From: an uncultured SAR116 cluster alpha proteobacterium
GTDB taxonomy: Bacteria > Pseudomonadota > Alphaproteobacteria > Puniceispirillales > Marisalimonadaceae
Direction: 5' to 3'
Length of the DNA stretch: 64,000 nt
NCBI GenBank assembly: GCA_902625215.1
Contig: CACOAO010000005.1
Location: 1-64,000 of the forward strand
A program made the translations under genes and the position numbers. A model generated the notes under the pieces. It made no database searches. It was given only the letters and a program-made list of their open reading frames with translations, and had not been told where the DNA came from. Positions 45,039-52,608 of this stretch are shown here, one piece after another. Every line of letters begins with the position of its first letter. Positions within the stretch are counted from its first letter, which is position 1.

Positions 45039-46691
45039 CTATCGTTTTTTGTAAGATAAATTAATTGTTTTGTTTAATATAATTACAGGAATGGTTCCAA
45101 TTAAAATTATTAAAAGAGCAGCTAACGCACACTGTTCCAACATTTCTTCTTTAGCATACTGGTAAACATATGTTGCTAATGTTTCAAAATTAAAAGGTCT
45201 TAGTAAAAGTGTTATTGGTAATTCCTTAAAAATGTCTACAAAAACAATTAAAAATCCGGTTAATATTGAAGGACGAATTAGAGGCAAAATAATATTAAAC
45301 AAGCTTTTTTCAAAAGAAACCCCTTGCAATCTTCCAGCCTCAAGTAAATTTGGAGAAATTCTTTGTATTCCAGAATTAATATAGCCTACCCCTATGGCAT
45401 TAAATCTACATATGTAAGTATATAATAATGCTGTAAATGTACCAATTATGGTTAAATTCCAATCTAAATTGAAATTTACTAAAGTACGGTTAACATTATC
45501 TTGAATAAGTGATAAGAAAAAAGTTGTGGCTAAAGCTAGTATAACTCCAGGAAATGCATAACCACTTCCTGCTAAAGTAGCCAAAAAGGCAAACTTTTTA
45601 TGACCATGATATTTCACAGCAACAACAATTATAAATGAGAGTAAAATTGTTAAAAAAGCACCAAAGAATGAAATATATACTGAATTTAGGGAAATATCGA
45701 TAAAAGGGTACAAGTCATTTTCATTAAAGCTTTGCATAGATAAATTAATTAGAATTAGTAGTGGAATAATAAAGCCAAATAGTATTGGTATTAAACAAAT
45801 TAAAAGTAAAATTAAACTTTTATTAAAGCTTATTACTTCAATTTTTTTTTCAAAACTTGAAGCTTGTGGGTTATTAAATTTTTGATTTTTCCTTGCTGAT
45901 AATTCAACTCCAAGCAAAACAATAATAAATGTAAATGTTAAAAAAGATAACTGAGAGGCAGCACTAAAATTGTTCATGCCAAGCCATAAATTAAATATTC
46001 CAAGTGTGACTGTCTCAACTGCCAAAAATTCTACTGTCCCAAAATCTGAAATAGTCTCCATTAACACCAGCGATAAACCAGCAATAATTGCTGGTCTTGC
46101 CATAGGTAAAGCAACGTATAAAAATTCAGATTTACCATGTATTTTAGCTACATTAAATAAATTTTTTGGTGTCGAACGAAATGCAACTTTAGTTATAAGA
46201 TATATGTATGGATATAATGCAAAAGACAAAATTAAAATTGCACCTGCCATGGATCGTATTTCAGGAAAAAAATATTCTTTTGATGATTGCCAGTCGAATA
46301 TTTCTCTTAAGGTAGTTTGTACTATCCCCCCATATTCTAAAAAATCTGTATAACAATATGCTACGATATATGCTGGAATTGCTGCAGGTAATAATAAACC
46401 CCATTCTACATAATCAGATAACAAAAATTTATATTTTGCAACAATCCAGGCAGAGGATATTCCAATAATAGTCGATAAAATACCAACACCAATTATCAAA
46501 AAAAATGTATTATAGATATACAGAGATAATTTAGTATCAATAAGATGTAACCATGTCTCTATGTTATTTTGAAATGAAGAAAGAATTAAAGTCACAATTG
46601 GAGTTAATAGTAAAATTATTAAAATGTATGAAGAATTTTTCCAAAAATTCAATATATTTTTAAAATTAGTAAGAATTAGGTTAAGCTTCAT
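45039..46691 (-). CDS. fbpB: Fe(III) ABC transporter permease (fused two-domain)
   Basis: A 550-residue inner-membrane permease with about 12 membrane segments and two BPD_transp_1 domains. Each has the EAA loop: AKIHGKSEFLYVALPMARPAIIAGL in the first and AGRLQGVSFEKSLFNIILPLIRPSIL in the second. This FbpB/SfuB architecture imports ferric iron delivered by FbpA. It lies upstream of fur on the same strand with an 83-base gap. No matching ATPase gene (fbpC) is in the window. Confidence 0.93.
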   Translation of the reverse strand: MKLNLILTNFKNILNFWKNSSYILIILLLTPIVTLILSSFQNNIETWLHLIDTKLSLYIYNTFFLIIGVGILSTIIGISSAWIVAKYKFLLSDYVEWGLLLPAAIPAYIVAYCYTDFLEYGGIVQTTLREIFDWQSSKEYFFPEIRSMAGAILILSFALYPYIYLITKVAFRSTPKNLFNVAKIHGKSEFLYVALPMARPAIIAGLSLVLMETISDFGTVEFLAVETVTLGIFNLWLGMNNFSAASQLSFLTFTFIIVLLGVELSARKNQKFNNPQASSFEKKIEVISFNKSLILLLICLIPILFGFIIPLLILINLSMQSFNENDLYPFIDISLNSVYISFFGAFLTILLSFIIVVAVKYHGHKKFAFLATLAGSGYAFPGVILALATTFFLSLIQDNVNRTLVNFNLDWNLTIIGTFTALLYTYICRFNAIGVGYINSGIQRISPNLLEAGRLQGVSFEKSLFNIILPLIRPSILTGFLIVFVDIFKELPITLLLRPFNFETLATYVYQYAKEEMLEQCALAALLIILIGTIPVIILNKTINLSYKKR

Positions 46692-46778
46692 AGTTTATAC
46701 TTTGTCTTTAGAATAAGCATTAAAATTAGCACAGTTTATAAGTAAACTCTTCATAAATGTTTTTTTTTATGTAATAAG

Positions 46779-46807
46779 TCAGATTGAAATTATAATATTA
46801 AATCTGA
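46779..46807. promoter_or_regulatory. Inverted repeat upstream of the tartrate-type dehydrogenase
   Basis: TCAGATT (46779-46785) and AATCTGA (46801-46807) form a 7-bp dyad with a 15-base spacer, immediately before the ribosome binding site of the 46823 gene. It may be an operator for a local regulator; the spacer is long and the case is weak. Confidence 0.35.
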
Positions 46808-46822
46808 TACATTAGGAAAAAA

Positions 46823-47896
46823 ATGTACAAAATTGCGGTGATTCCTGGCGATGGTATTGGCACAGAAGTGATTAATAGTGGTGTCGAGGTTATAAAGGCT
46901 CTTTCAGAGGTAGTCCAAAATTTACCAATAGAATTTTTCCATTTTGGCTGGGGAGCTGAGTATTACAAAAAACATGGTGTAATGATGCCTGATGAGGGTG
47001 TTGAAGAACTCAAAAAATTTAGTGCAATTTATTTCGGATCTGCAGGTGTACCTGAAATATCTGATCATATAACACTTTGGGGATTAAGGTTAAAAATATG
47101 CCAAGGTTTGGATCAATATGCAAATTTGAGGCCGGTTCGTCTTTTACCTGGAATATCATCTCCTCTAAAAAATGTTGAAGAAAAAGATATTGATTGGAGT
47201 TTCATAAGAGAAAATTCTGAAGGAGAGTACTCAGGTATTGGTGGCAGAAGTCATAAAGGCTATAATAATGATACAGCTATGGATGTTACTCTATTTACAA
47301 AGCAAGGTGTAGAGAGGATACAAAGATTTGCATTTGAAATAGCTAGATCTAGACCTAGAAAATTGTTAACGTTAGTGACTAAATCTAATGCTCAAAGACA
47401 TGGTATGGTCATGTGGGATGAAATATTCAATGAAATATCACAAGATTATAGGGACGTTAATACTGACAAAATGCTTGTTGATGCTATGACTACCAGAATG
47501 GTTTTAGATCCAAAAAGTATTGATACTGTTGTAGCTTCAAATTTACATGCTGATATTTTAACAGATTTAGCAGCCTCATTATCAGGATCAATTGGAATAG
47601 CTCCTACAGGAAATTTAGATCCAGAAAAACGTCATCCATCTATGTTTGAACCCATTCATGGATCAGGATTCGATATCATCGGAAAAGGTATTGCAAATCC
47701 TATTGGATCTTACTGGTCAGCTGTAATGATGCTAGAAAATTTAGGTGAATTAAAAGCTGCTCAAAAGTTGATGTCTGCAATTGAAAAGCTTACATCAGAC
47801 AAAAAATACTTACCTTTAGACCTTGGTGGGAAAAGTACAACAAAACAAATTACTAAAGTAATGATCGACATTCTTTCTGGTAAAAATACTAAATGA
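46823..47896 (+). CDS. Tartrate/D-malate dehydrogenase-type enzyme (second copy)
   Basis: A 357-residue beta-decarboxylating dehydrogenase close in style to the 1820-2890 enzyme: IAVIPGDGIGTEV, SGVEV, RENSEGEYSGIGG, ASNLHADILTDLAASLSGSIGIAPTGN and HGSGFDIIGKGIANP. The canonical S-N-x-F-G-D signature reads SNLHADILTDL, and the usual HGSAPD is HGSGFD, so substrate or metal-binding details may differ. AGGAAAA precedes the ATG. It is followed after 19 bases by a threonine-synthase-like gene, a probable operon. Confidence 0.87.
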   Translation: MYKIAVIPGDGIGTEVINSGVEVIKALSEVVQNLPIEFFHFGWGAEYYKKHGVMMPDEGVEELKKFSAIYFGSAGVPEISDHITLWGLRLKICQGLDQYANLRPVRLLPGISSPLKNVEEKDIDWSFIRENSEGEYSGIGGRSHKGYNNDTAMDVTLFTKQGVERIQRFAFEIARSRPRKLLTLVTKSNAQRHGMVMWDEIFNEISQDYRDVNTDKMLVDAMTTRMVLDPKSIDTVVASNLHADILTDLAASLSGSIGIAPTGNLDPEKRHPSMFEPIHGSGFDIIGKGIANPIGSYWSAVMMLENLGELKAAQKLMSAIEKLTSDKKYLPLDLGGKSTTKQITKVMIDILSGKNTK

Positions 47897-47915
47897 GGGA
47901 AATTCAGGAAAAGTT

Positions 47916-49151
47916 ATGGAAAAAAATTATGTAAGTCACCTTGAGTGCTCAATCACTGGTAAGAAATATGAAGCTAATAAAATACATGGTCTATCTGACG
48001 CCGGAAGACCATTATTGGTTAGGTATGATTTGCAAACTCTGAAAAAAGAAGTTTCCAGAGATGATATTACTAATTCCAAGGTAGATGGTCTTTGGAGATA
48101 TTCACCACTTTTACCTGTTTTAGATCCAAAAGACAGAGTTACATTAGGTGAAACTATTACTCCATTAATTGAGTTAAACCGCACTGTTAGTTACTCTTCA
48201 AAGGATAAGGGTGTTGTTTTAATTAAAGATGAAGGAAGGTTACCCACGGGTTCTTTCAAAGCTAGGGGGCTATGTTTGGCAGTTTCAATGGCAAAGCAAT
48301 TTAAATTAAAACATCTAGCTATTCCTACAAATGGAAATGCAGGTGCTGCTATGGCTGCTTATGCTACAAATGCAGGAATAAAATCAACTGTGTTTTGTCC
48401 AGACGATACTCCACAAATCAATATAAGAGAAATTCAATTACTTGGAGCTGAAACCTTTTTAGTAAACGGCTTGATAAATGATTGTGGTAAGATAGTTGGT
48501 GAAGGTAAAGAAAAAGTAGGTTGGTTTGACGTATCAACTCTTAAAGAACCATATAGGATTGAAGGAAAGAAAACTATGGGTCTTGAATTGGCTGAGCAAC
48601 TTAACTGGGAATTGCCAGATGTAATTTTTTATCCTACTGGAGGGGGTACCGGATTAATTGGAATGTGGAAAGCATTCTTAGAATTAAAAGAGCTAGGATG
48701 GATAGATGGAAAATTACCAAAAATGGTAGCTGTGCAAGCAGATGGATGTGCGCCTATAGTCAAAGCCTGGAAAAACGGAAATGAGCATGCACCATTTTGG
48801 GAAAATGCATATACTAAAGCTGCTGGTATTAGGGTACCAATCGCTGTAGGTGATTTTCTTATAATAAGAGCAATTCGAGAAAGTGGAGGTTTTGCAATCT
48901 CTGTCTCTGATGAAGACATAATGGAAGCAAGAGATAGAGTATCTAATGTTGATGGATGCTTTTTGTGTCCTGAAGGGGCTGCAACAATGACTGCGTACGA
49001 AAAAACATTATCTTCAAAGTTAATATCAAAAGATGATAAAGTTATTCTGTTTAATTGTGCTACGGGATTAAAATATCCACTCCCAGAAGTTTCAAACAGA
49101 GTAGATAAAAATAATGAGATAAACTATAAAACTTTCATTAATTGCCCCTAG
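47916..49151 (+). CDS. Threonine synthase-like PLP enzyme
   Basis: A 411-residue fold-type II PLP enzyme of the threonine synthase/tryptophan synthase beta group. The PLP lysine is Lys115 in PTGSFKARG, the phosphate-binding GGGTGLIG loop is near residue 245, and an N-terminal Cys-containing segment (SHLECSITGKKYEANKIHG) resembles that of plant-like threonine synthases. Coupling to a tartrate-type dehydrogenase rather than to hom/thrB suggests a catabolic lyase or racemase (for example on hydroxyaspartate or threonine) instead of threonine synthesis. The 3' end overlaps the convergent FliL-like gene by 14 bases. Confidence 0.8.
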   Translation: MEKNYVSHLECSITGKKYEANKIHGLSDAGRPLLVRYDLQTLKKEVSRDDITNSKVDGLWRYSPLLPVLDPKDRVTLGETITPLIELNRTVSYSSKDKGVVLIKDEGRLPTGSFKARGLCLAVSMAKQFKLKHLAIPTNGNAGAAMAAYATNAGIKSTVFCPDDTPQINIREIQLLGAETFLVNGLINDCGKIVGEGKEKVGWFDVSTLKEPYRIEGKKTMGLELAEQLNWELPDVIFYPTGGGTGLIGMWKAFLELKELGWIDGKLPKMVAVQADGCAPIVKAWKNGNEHAPFWENAYTKAAGIRVPIAVGDFLIIRAIRESGGFAISVSDEDIMEARDRVSNVDGCFLCPEGAATMTAYEKTLSSKLISKDDKVILFNCATGLKYPLPEVSNRVDKNNEINYKTFINCP

Positions 49152-49749
49152 TTGTAATAGCAAATTTTTTAAAGTGAACCCCAAATATAATTGGATCTAA
49201 TTTTTTTGAATCTAAATATGCATTAAATTCATTTTTTATACTTTCAAGTAAATTATTTTTACCATCACTGCCCTGAAGTTTTTCAAAATTTATTTTGCTT
49301 ATTTCATCATAAACAATTTTTCTAAAATCAACATCATAGTCCGTTAAAAAATCCATTAACTGCTCACCTTTATAAGAGGAAAAAACTAAATCAAAACTTA
49401 TAAACGAATTTGAACCAGGCAAATTCGTCCAAAAACTTTTGTTTGCATTATCACCCATACCACCTATATCCCAATAGCTTAAAGAGGGAACAATGACTTT
49501 TCCGTCTGGCCCAATTTCTTGGACTATAGGTTTTTCTTCAGGTTCCATTCTCCCCATCTTTATTGCTTCTTCTTTCGCAACTTCATAAATATTAATTTCT
49601 TCTTCTATTTTTTTTTCTTCTTTAATTATTTGGTTACCAAAATAAAAAAAAATGAACGTTAAAACAGAAGAAAAAAATGCAATTAGATATGCGTATAGAT
49701 GTCTAATACTAGCAATTTTTCTTTTTAATGATATTTTCTGATTCGCCAT
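49138..49749 (-). CDS. FliL-like membrane protein
   Basis: A 203-residue protein with a single N-terminal membrane anchor (LYAYLIAFFSSVLTFIFFYFG) followed by a charged linker and a periplasmic domain ending in LLESIKNEFNAYLDSKKLDPIIFGVHFKKFAI, the pattern of FliL (a stator-associated flagellar protein) in which a G-K-x-x-L...I-K-x-x-x-N helix precedes the last strand. Similarity is distant and the first half is long. It lies next to a cNMP-binding gene (14 bases) and a few kilobases from flagellar genes, which supports but does not prove the name. Confidence 0.55.
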   Translation of the reverse strand: MANQKISLKRKIASIRHLYAYLIAFFSSVLTFIFFYFGNQIIKEEKKIEEEINIYEVAKEEAIKMGRMEPEEKPIVQEIGPDGKVIVPSLSYWDIGGMGDNANKSFWTNLPGSNSFISFDLVFSSYKGEQLMDFLTDYDVDFRKIVYDEISKINFEKLQGSDGKNNLLESIKNEFNAYLDSKKLDPIIFGVHFKKFAITTRGN

Positions 49750-49763
49750 TTTTAATTAATTTT

Positions 49764-50153
49764 CTATTTTTTTAAAGATTTATAAACATTTAATTCCAAC
49801 CAGTGTTTTTCAGCTAATGTATTTGCGTCACCTATTCTAAGAGATAATCCTCTTACTATTGCAGCTAAAACCGGATCAGCTTTATTCATCTTTTCTTTAA
49901 CGGTCTTTTCGTCAATAACTCTAATAATTGAATTAGTTACAGCTACAGCAGTTACTGTTCTTGGAGACTCAATAATGTGACCAACTTCTCCAAAAATTTC
50001 ACCTGTTTCAAGAATTCCCAACTCTAATCCATGTTTGGATTCAATTCTTACTTTTCCACTATGAATTAAAAAAATAAATTCTGCAGGATCGTTATGTGAG
50101 TATATTATGTCTCCAGCTTTAAAAGTTTTTGTTTCTTGATTATTTTTTCTCAT
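49764..50153 (-). CDS. Cyclic nucleotide-binding domain protein
   Basis: A 129-residue stand-alone cNMP-binding (Crp-type) domain without a DNA-binding module: TFKAGDIIYSHNDPAEFIFLIHSGKVRIE, then LETGEIFGEVGHIIESPRTVTAVA, which corresponds to the phosphate-binding cassette (the usual F-G-E-x-A-L is FGEVGHI). Whether it binds cAMP or c-di-GMP is not clear. Co-transcribed with the FliL-like gene, so it may act in motility control. Confidence 0.85.
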   Translation of the reverse strand: MRKNNQETKTFKAGDIIYSHNDPAEFIFLIHSGKVRIESKHGLELGILETGEIFGEVGHIIESPRTVTAVAVTNSIIRVIDEKTVKEKMNKADPVLAAIVRGLSLRIGDANTLAEKHWLELNVYKSLKK

Positions 50154-50261
50154 AAATTTTAGCCTGTAAAAAAATATAAATTTTTTATTAAAAACTTGTA
50201 AACATTATATTAATACTAAATAAATAAACTATATTTTTAAATAAAAAAAGGAGGTGGTCTG

Positions 50262-50342
50262 ATGTCTAGTGTTTTTTGTAGAAATAGTTGTTCCAAGGTA
50301 ATAAATTTGTCAGAGCAGCCTTTGACAAAGCTTATACCTTGA
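50262..50342 (+). CDS. Possible 26-residue microprotein with strong ribosome binding site
   Basis: ATG 50262 follows a near-perfect AAGGAGGTGG sequence, the strongest ribosome binding site in this region, and the frame closes after 26 residues. Its N-terminal part is MSSVFCRNSCSKV with a C-x3-C pair. There is no membrane segment. The coding bases also fold into a stable hairpin, so conservation of the frame needs comparison with relatives. Nothing I know resembles it. Confidence 0.4.
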   Translation: MSSVFCRNSCSKVINLSEQPLTKLIP

Positions 50343-50367
50343 TATTCTATTAAATATATAAAATACG

Positions 50368-50396
50368 AAACAGGGTTTTATACCCTGTTTTTTTTT
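50368..50396 (+). terminator. Rho-independent terminator of the small transcript
   Basis: AAACAGGGT (50368-50376) pairs with ACCCTGTTT (50382-50390) around a TTTAT loop and is followed by a run of nine T. It ends the 50225-50396 unit. Confidence 0.9.
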
Positions 50397-50430
50397 ACAT
50401 CATTCTTAATAATTTCTTTAAAAATATTTA

Positions 50431-50589
50431 CTAAAATTGACGCATTATTACTTTCTCTTTTAATTTTTTTTTTTTAATAATAATATCACCATCATTGTTT
50501 ACATGTGGTCTTTTAAAATCTTCAAAATCTTTTGTGATTTCTTCAATTTTTGTAATTAATTCATTCTCAATTTTTGTATATGTATTCAT
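50431..50589 (-). CDS. Hypothetical small charged protein (52 residues)
   Basis: A 52-codon frame from ATG 50589 to TAG 50431, with GAAGAAA upstream as a weak ribosome binding site. The product is helical and charged (IENELITKIEEITKDFEDFKRPH) with a Lys-rich tail, coded partly by a 12-base A run that is prone to slippage. No homologue comes to mind. It faces the small transcript tail to tail. Confidence 0.4.
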   Translation of the reverse strand: MNTYTKIENELITKIEEITKDFEDFKRPHVNNDGDIIIKKKKLKEKVIMRQF

Positions 50590-50667
50590 AACTTATTTTC
50601 TTCAAAATTTACTTATAATAATTACGGGTGAATTAAACAAAATTTTATTAATGACGTTATTATTATT

Positions 50668-50844
50668 ATGAATACGTTACTTGATCAAATAGATAAATTA
50701 AACAATAAAGATATAGTTGAAGATAATTTATTTGTAAAAAATATTATAGTTAACAAAGAAAAAAATAAAAAACACATCGTCCCATACATAGCTACAGAAA
50801 AATGGGTAGATCAACTTGGGGATAGGTTGCAACTCAACAGTTAG
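50668..50844 (+). CDS. Hypothetical small protein (58 residues)
   Basis: A 58-codon frame starting MNTLLDQIDKLNNKDIVEDNL and ending three bases before the stop of the convergent ParA-type gene. The C-terminal part (PYIATEKWVDQLGDRLQL) looks like an ordinary coding amphipathic helix, but there is no ribosome binding site upstream. Family unknown. Confidence 0.4.
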   Translation: MNTLLDQIDKLNNKDIVEDNLFVKNIIVNKEKNKKHIVPYIATEKWVDQLGDRLQLNS

Positions 50845-50847
50845 ATT

Positions 50848-51606
50848 TTATCTAATAGGAACAACATTTTTTGGAATATCATTTTGTGAATATATTTTAT
50901 CCAATTCTCCCTTCAATACAAACTTTTCAATGAAAGATCCAAATTGTTTAAAATCAGTTTGGGCATTTGTATTAGTTTTATTTTCCCAATTTTCTACTTT
51001 ACCATTATAAAAATGTCTTACGCTTGCTAAATCTCTCAAGGCTGGACCTATTACAACATCATGATTTTTTAATCTTTCAGCCATTAATGAAAAATCTTTT
51101 TGACCAAAGGGAATCTTGTTAGGGCATACAATTAAGTGAGGGTATGATTTACCATATCTTGCTTTTACTTTATCCATACTTCTAATAAAATTCTCTGTTG
51201 GATATAAATCTGCATTACTGAGTGTGGTTGGAATTAAGACACAGTATCCTTCTGCAACTAGATTCCAAAGTCTTTGTGAACTACCTGCTGGTGTGTCAAC
51301 AATTGCAACATGTCCAGGTCGAAATTCATTTTGTTTAATGAATTGTTGAACAAGAGATATGTTAGTGTTTTCAAATGCAGGTGTGATTGGAAGAAATTCA
51401 ACGTTGATTTCTGGATTACTTTTAGACAAAAACTCAGTAGCTGTTCTTTGAAGATCGGTATCAATGACAGTAATATTTTGAGGAGGTATCCTTTCTGCCA
51501 AAGATCTAGCAAGCATTATTGATATAGTACTTTTACCAACACCACCTTTAACGTTTGCTACGAATATTGATTTAGCACAATTTATATTTTTGGCTTTATT
51601 AGGCAT
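50848..51606 (-). CDS. Orphan ParA/MinD-type ATPase
   Basis: A 252-residue SIMIBI ATPase. Deviant Walker A KGGVGKST is at residues 20-26, the A' Asp in VIDTDLQRTATEFL, and Walker B in VAIVDTPAGSS. It lacks a ParB-type neighbour; instead a small coiled-coil gene lies 13 bases upstream on the same strand. Orphan ParA proteins position cargos such as chemoreceptor arrays or flagella, or division sites. The closeness of motility genes makes such a role plausible, but FlhG is a separate gene here. Confidence 0.88.
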   Translation of the reverse strand: MPNKAKNINCAKSIFVANVKGGVGKSTISIMLARSLAERIPPQNITVIDTDLQRTATEFLSKSNPEINVEFLPITPAFENTNISLVQQFIKQNEFRPGHVAIVDTPAGSSQRLWNLVAEGYCVLIPTTLSNADLYPTENFIRSMDKVKARYGKSYPHLIVCPNKIPFGQKDFSLMAERLKNHDVVIGPALRDLASVRHFYNGKVENWENKTNTNAQTDFKQFGSFIEKFVLKGELDKIYSQNDIPKNVVPIR

Positions 51607-51619
51607 TATGATCTCCCAA

Positions 51620-51970
51620 TTAAAAACTTTTCAAATTTTTTATTAAGTTTATTGTTTTATCAATAATCTCCTTTTCTTTTGAGATTTTATTGATTGTATC
51701 TTCTGTAATTTTCTTTTTTTTCAAAAATACATCTTCATATGCTTTAAGTTCATTTTTTAATTTATTTTTCTCATATTCTAGGTTTTCTAACTTAATCATA
51801 ATTGAGTCAACTTTTGTGACGCAAGTAAGGAAATTTTCACCCATATCTGTATTATTTAACTTATTATCTTCAAAAGTATCATTACTAATATCGTCAATTA
51901 TTAAATCATCAGGCTTAACTTTTTTCCAGTTTCCACCTCTTCTTAAAATATTTATCTCATAATTATCCAT
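51620..51970 (-). CDS. Coiled-coil partner protein of the ParA-type ATPase
   Basis: A 116-residue protein. The N-terminal 45 residues are acidic and possibly disordered (a basic patch near LRRGGNWKKVKP could touch DNA or the ATPase), and residues about 55-112 are a continuous heptad-like coiled coil rich in Lys/Glu/Ile. It precedes the ATPase gene by 13 bases, hence the same operon. In ParA systems, a short partner with a basic N-terminus stimulates ATP hydrolysis; that parallel is inference. No family recognised. Confidence 0.65.
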   Translation of the reverse strand: MDNYEINILRRGGNWKKVKPDDLIIDDISNDTFEDNKLNNTDMGENFLTCVTKVDSIMIKLENLEYEKNKLKNELKAYEDVFLKKKKITEDTINKISKEKEIIDKTINLIKNLKSF

Positions 51971-51987
51971 AATTAATATTAGAAAAA

Positions 51988-52008
51988 TTTATAGCTTTTG
52001 GCTATAAA
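51988..52008. promoter_or_regulatory. Small hairpin upstream of the coiled-coil/ParA operon
   Basis: TTTATAGC and GCTATAAA form an 8-bp stem around a TTTTG loop, 18 bases before the coiled-coil gene start on the minus strand. It may be an operator or leader hairpin. No T-run follows on either strand. Confidence 0.35.
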
Positions 52009-52098
52009 TAATTGAAATTATTATAAAAATTTTATTATTTAACAATATATGGTAGGTGCATTACTTTTTTTAAAAACATATTGTGTTATCTAAATTCT

Positions 52099-52392
52099 TT
52101 ATTGGTTCTCAGTTTTGCATTTAAATGACTTTTGGCATACTGGAGATGGTTGAAAAACTGTTACATCTTTACCCTTACCTTGTCTTTTAAATATGCATTT
52201 ATATCCGTCTTTCACACCATCTTTCATGTTAACCTCTGTCTTTCTAAGTCTACAATTTTCATATTTTATATACTCTTTGGATAAAGTTTTAGATTGCCCA
52301 TAAATTTTTCCTTTTGAGAAAGATGGTGATATATTTAAACTTAAAATTATCACCAAGGTATTAAAAATAAAAATTTTTCTTAACCTTAACAA
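52099..52392 (-). CDS. Small exported cysteine-containing protein
   Basis: A 97-residue protein with a signal peptide (MLRLRKIFIFNTLVIILSLNISPSFS) and four Cys in the mature part (NCRL, YKCIF, PVCQ, FKCKT), likely two periplasmic disulphides. The start is TTG 52392, eight bases after a GGAG and just past the stop of the preceding gene; the longer frame from 52461 would overlap that gene. Not recognised. Last gene of a tight four-gene run beginning with the NHLP-like gene. Confidence 0.6.
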   Translation of the reverse strand: MLRLRKIFIFNTLVIILSLNISPSFSKGKIYGQSKTLSKEYIKYENCRLRKTEVNMKDGVKDGYKCIFKRQGKGKDVTVFQPSPVCQKSFKCKTENQ

Positions 52393-52405
52393 GTGTGATT
52401 CTCCA

Positions 52406-52597
52406 TTATTTTTTTTCATCTGATCCTGGCAAATATGCTTGGCCTTGAACAGCTTTTGCACCTATATCTTCAAAAAATTTTGAATTATCTTTTATAAAAG
52501 CTTCAATTTTTTCTTTAACTATATTTTCTGCCCCGTCAATGTCGTCTGCCTCTACCTCAATAAGACCATCAATCAACCAATGAACTTTATATGCCAT
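52406..52597 (-). CDS. Small hypothetical protein (63 residues)
   Basis: A compact acidic protein starting MAYKVHWLIDGLIEVEADDIDGAENIV, probably a beta-alpha-beta fold. GGGG six bases before ATG 52597 sets the start; an upstream in-frame ATG at 52609 coincides with the stop of the Sel1-type gene (TAATG), so coupling to that gene is likely whichever start is used. No family recognised. Confidence 0.6.
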   Translation of the reverse strand: MAYKVHWLIDGLIEVEADDIDGAENIVKEKIEAFIKDNSKFFEDIGAKAVQGQAYLPGSDEKK

Positions 52598-52608
52598 AAA
52601 TAACCCCA

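Larger units (their letters stand above)
50225..50396 (+). ncRNA. Candidate structured small RNA (or mRNA for a microprotein)
   Basis: A nested hairpin spans 50294-50341: CAAGGTA pairs with TACCTTG (outer), TTTGTCA pairs with TGACAAA (inner), with a 5-by-5 internal loop and a 10-base apical loop. A classic terminator follows at 50368-50396. Upstream, TTGTAA-type and TATATT-type elements around 50196-50235 could form a promoter. The 5' end of the feature is an estimate. The same stretch contains a 26-codon frame, so it may be RNA, microprotein or both. Confidence 0.45.

Noticed and set aside
45970-46353. Plus-strand open frame of 127 codons opposite fbpB
   Set aside because: fbpB is clearly coding through this stretch with its EAA loop; the mirror frame has no recognisable domain or ribosome binding site.
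52393-52461. Longer start of the small exported Cys protein
   Set aside because: It overlaps the preceding gene and buries the signal peptide; TTG 52392 has a GGAG at ideal distance.
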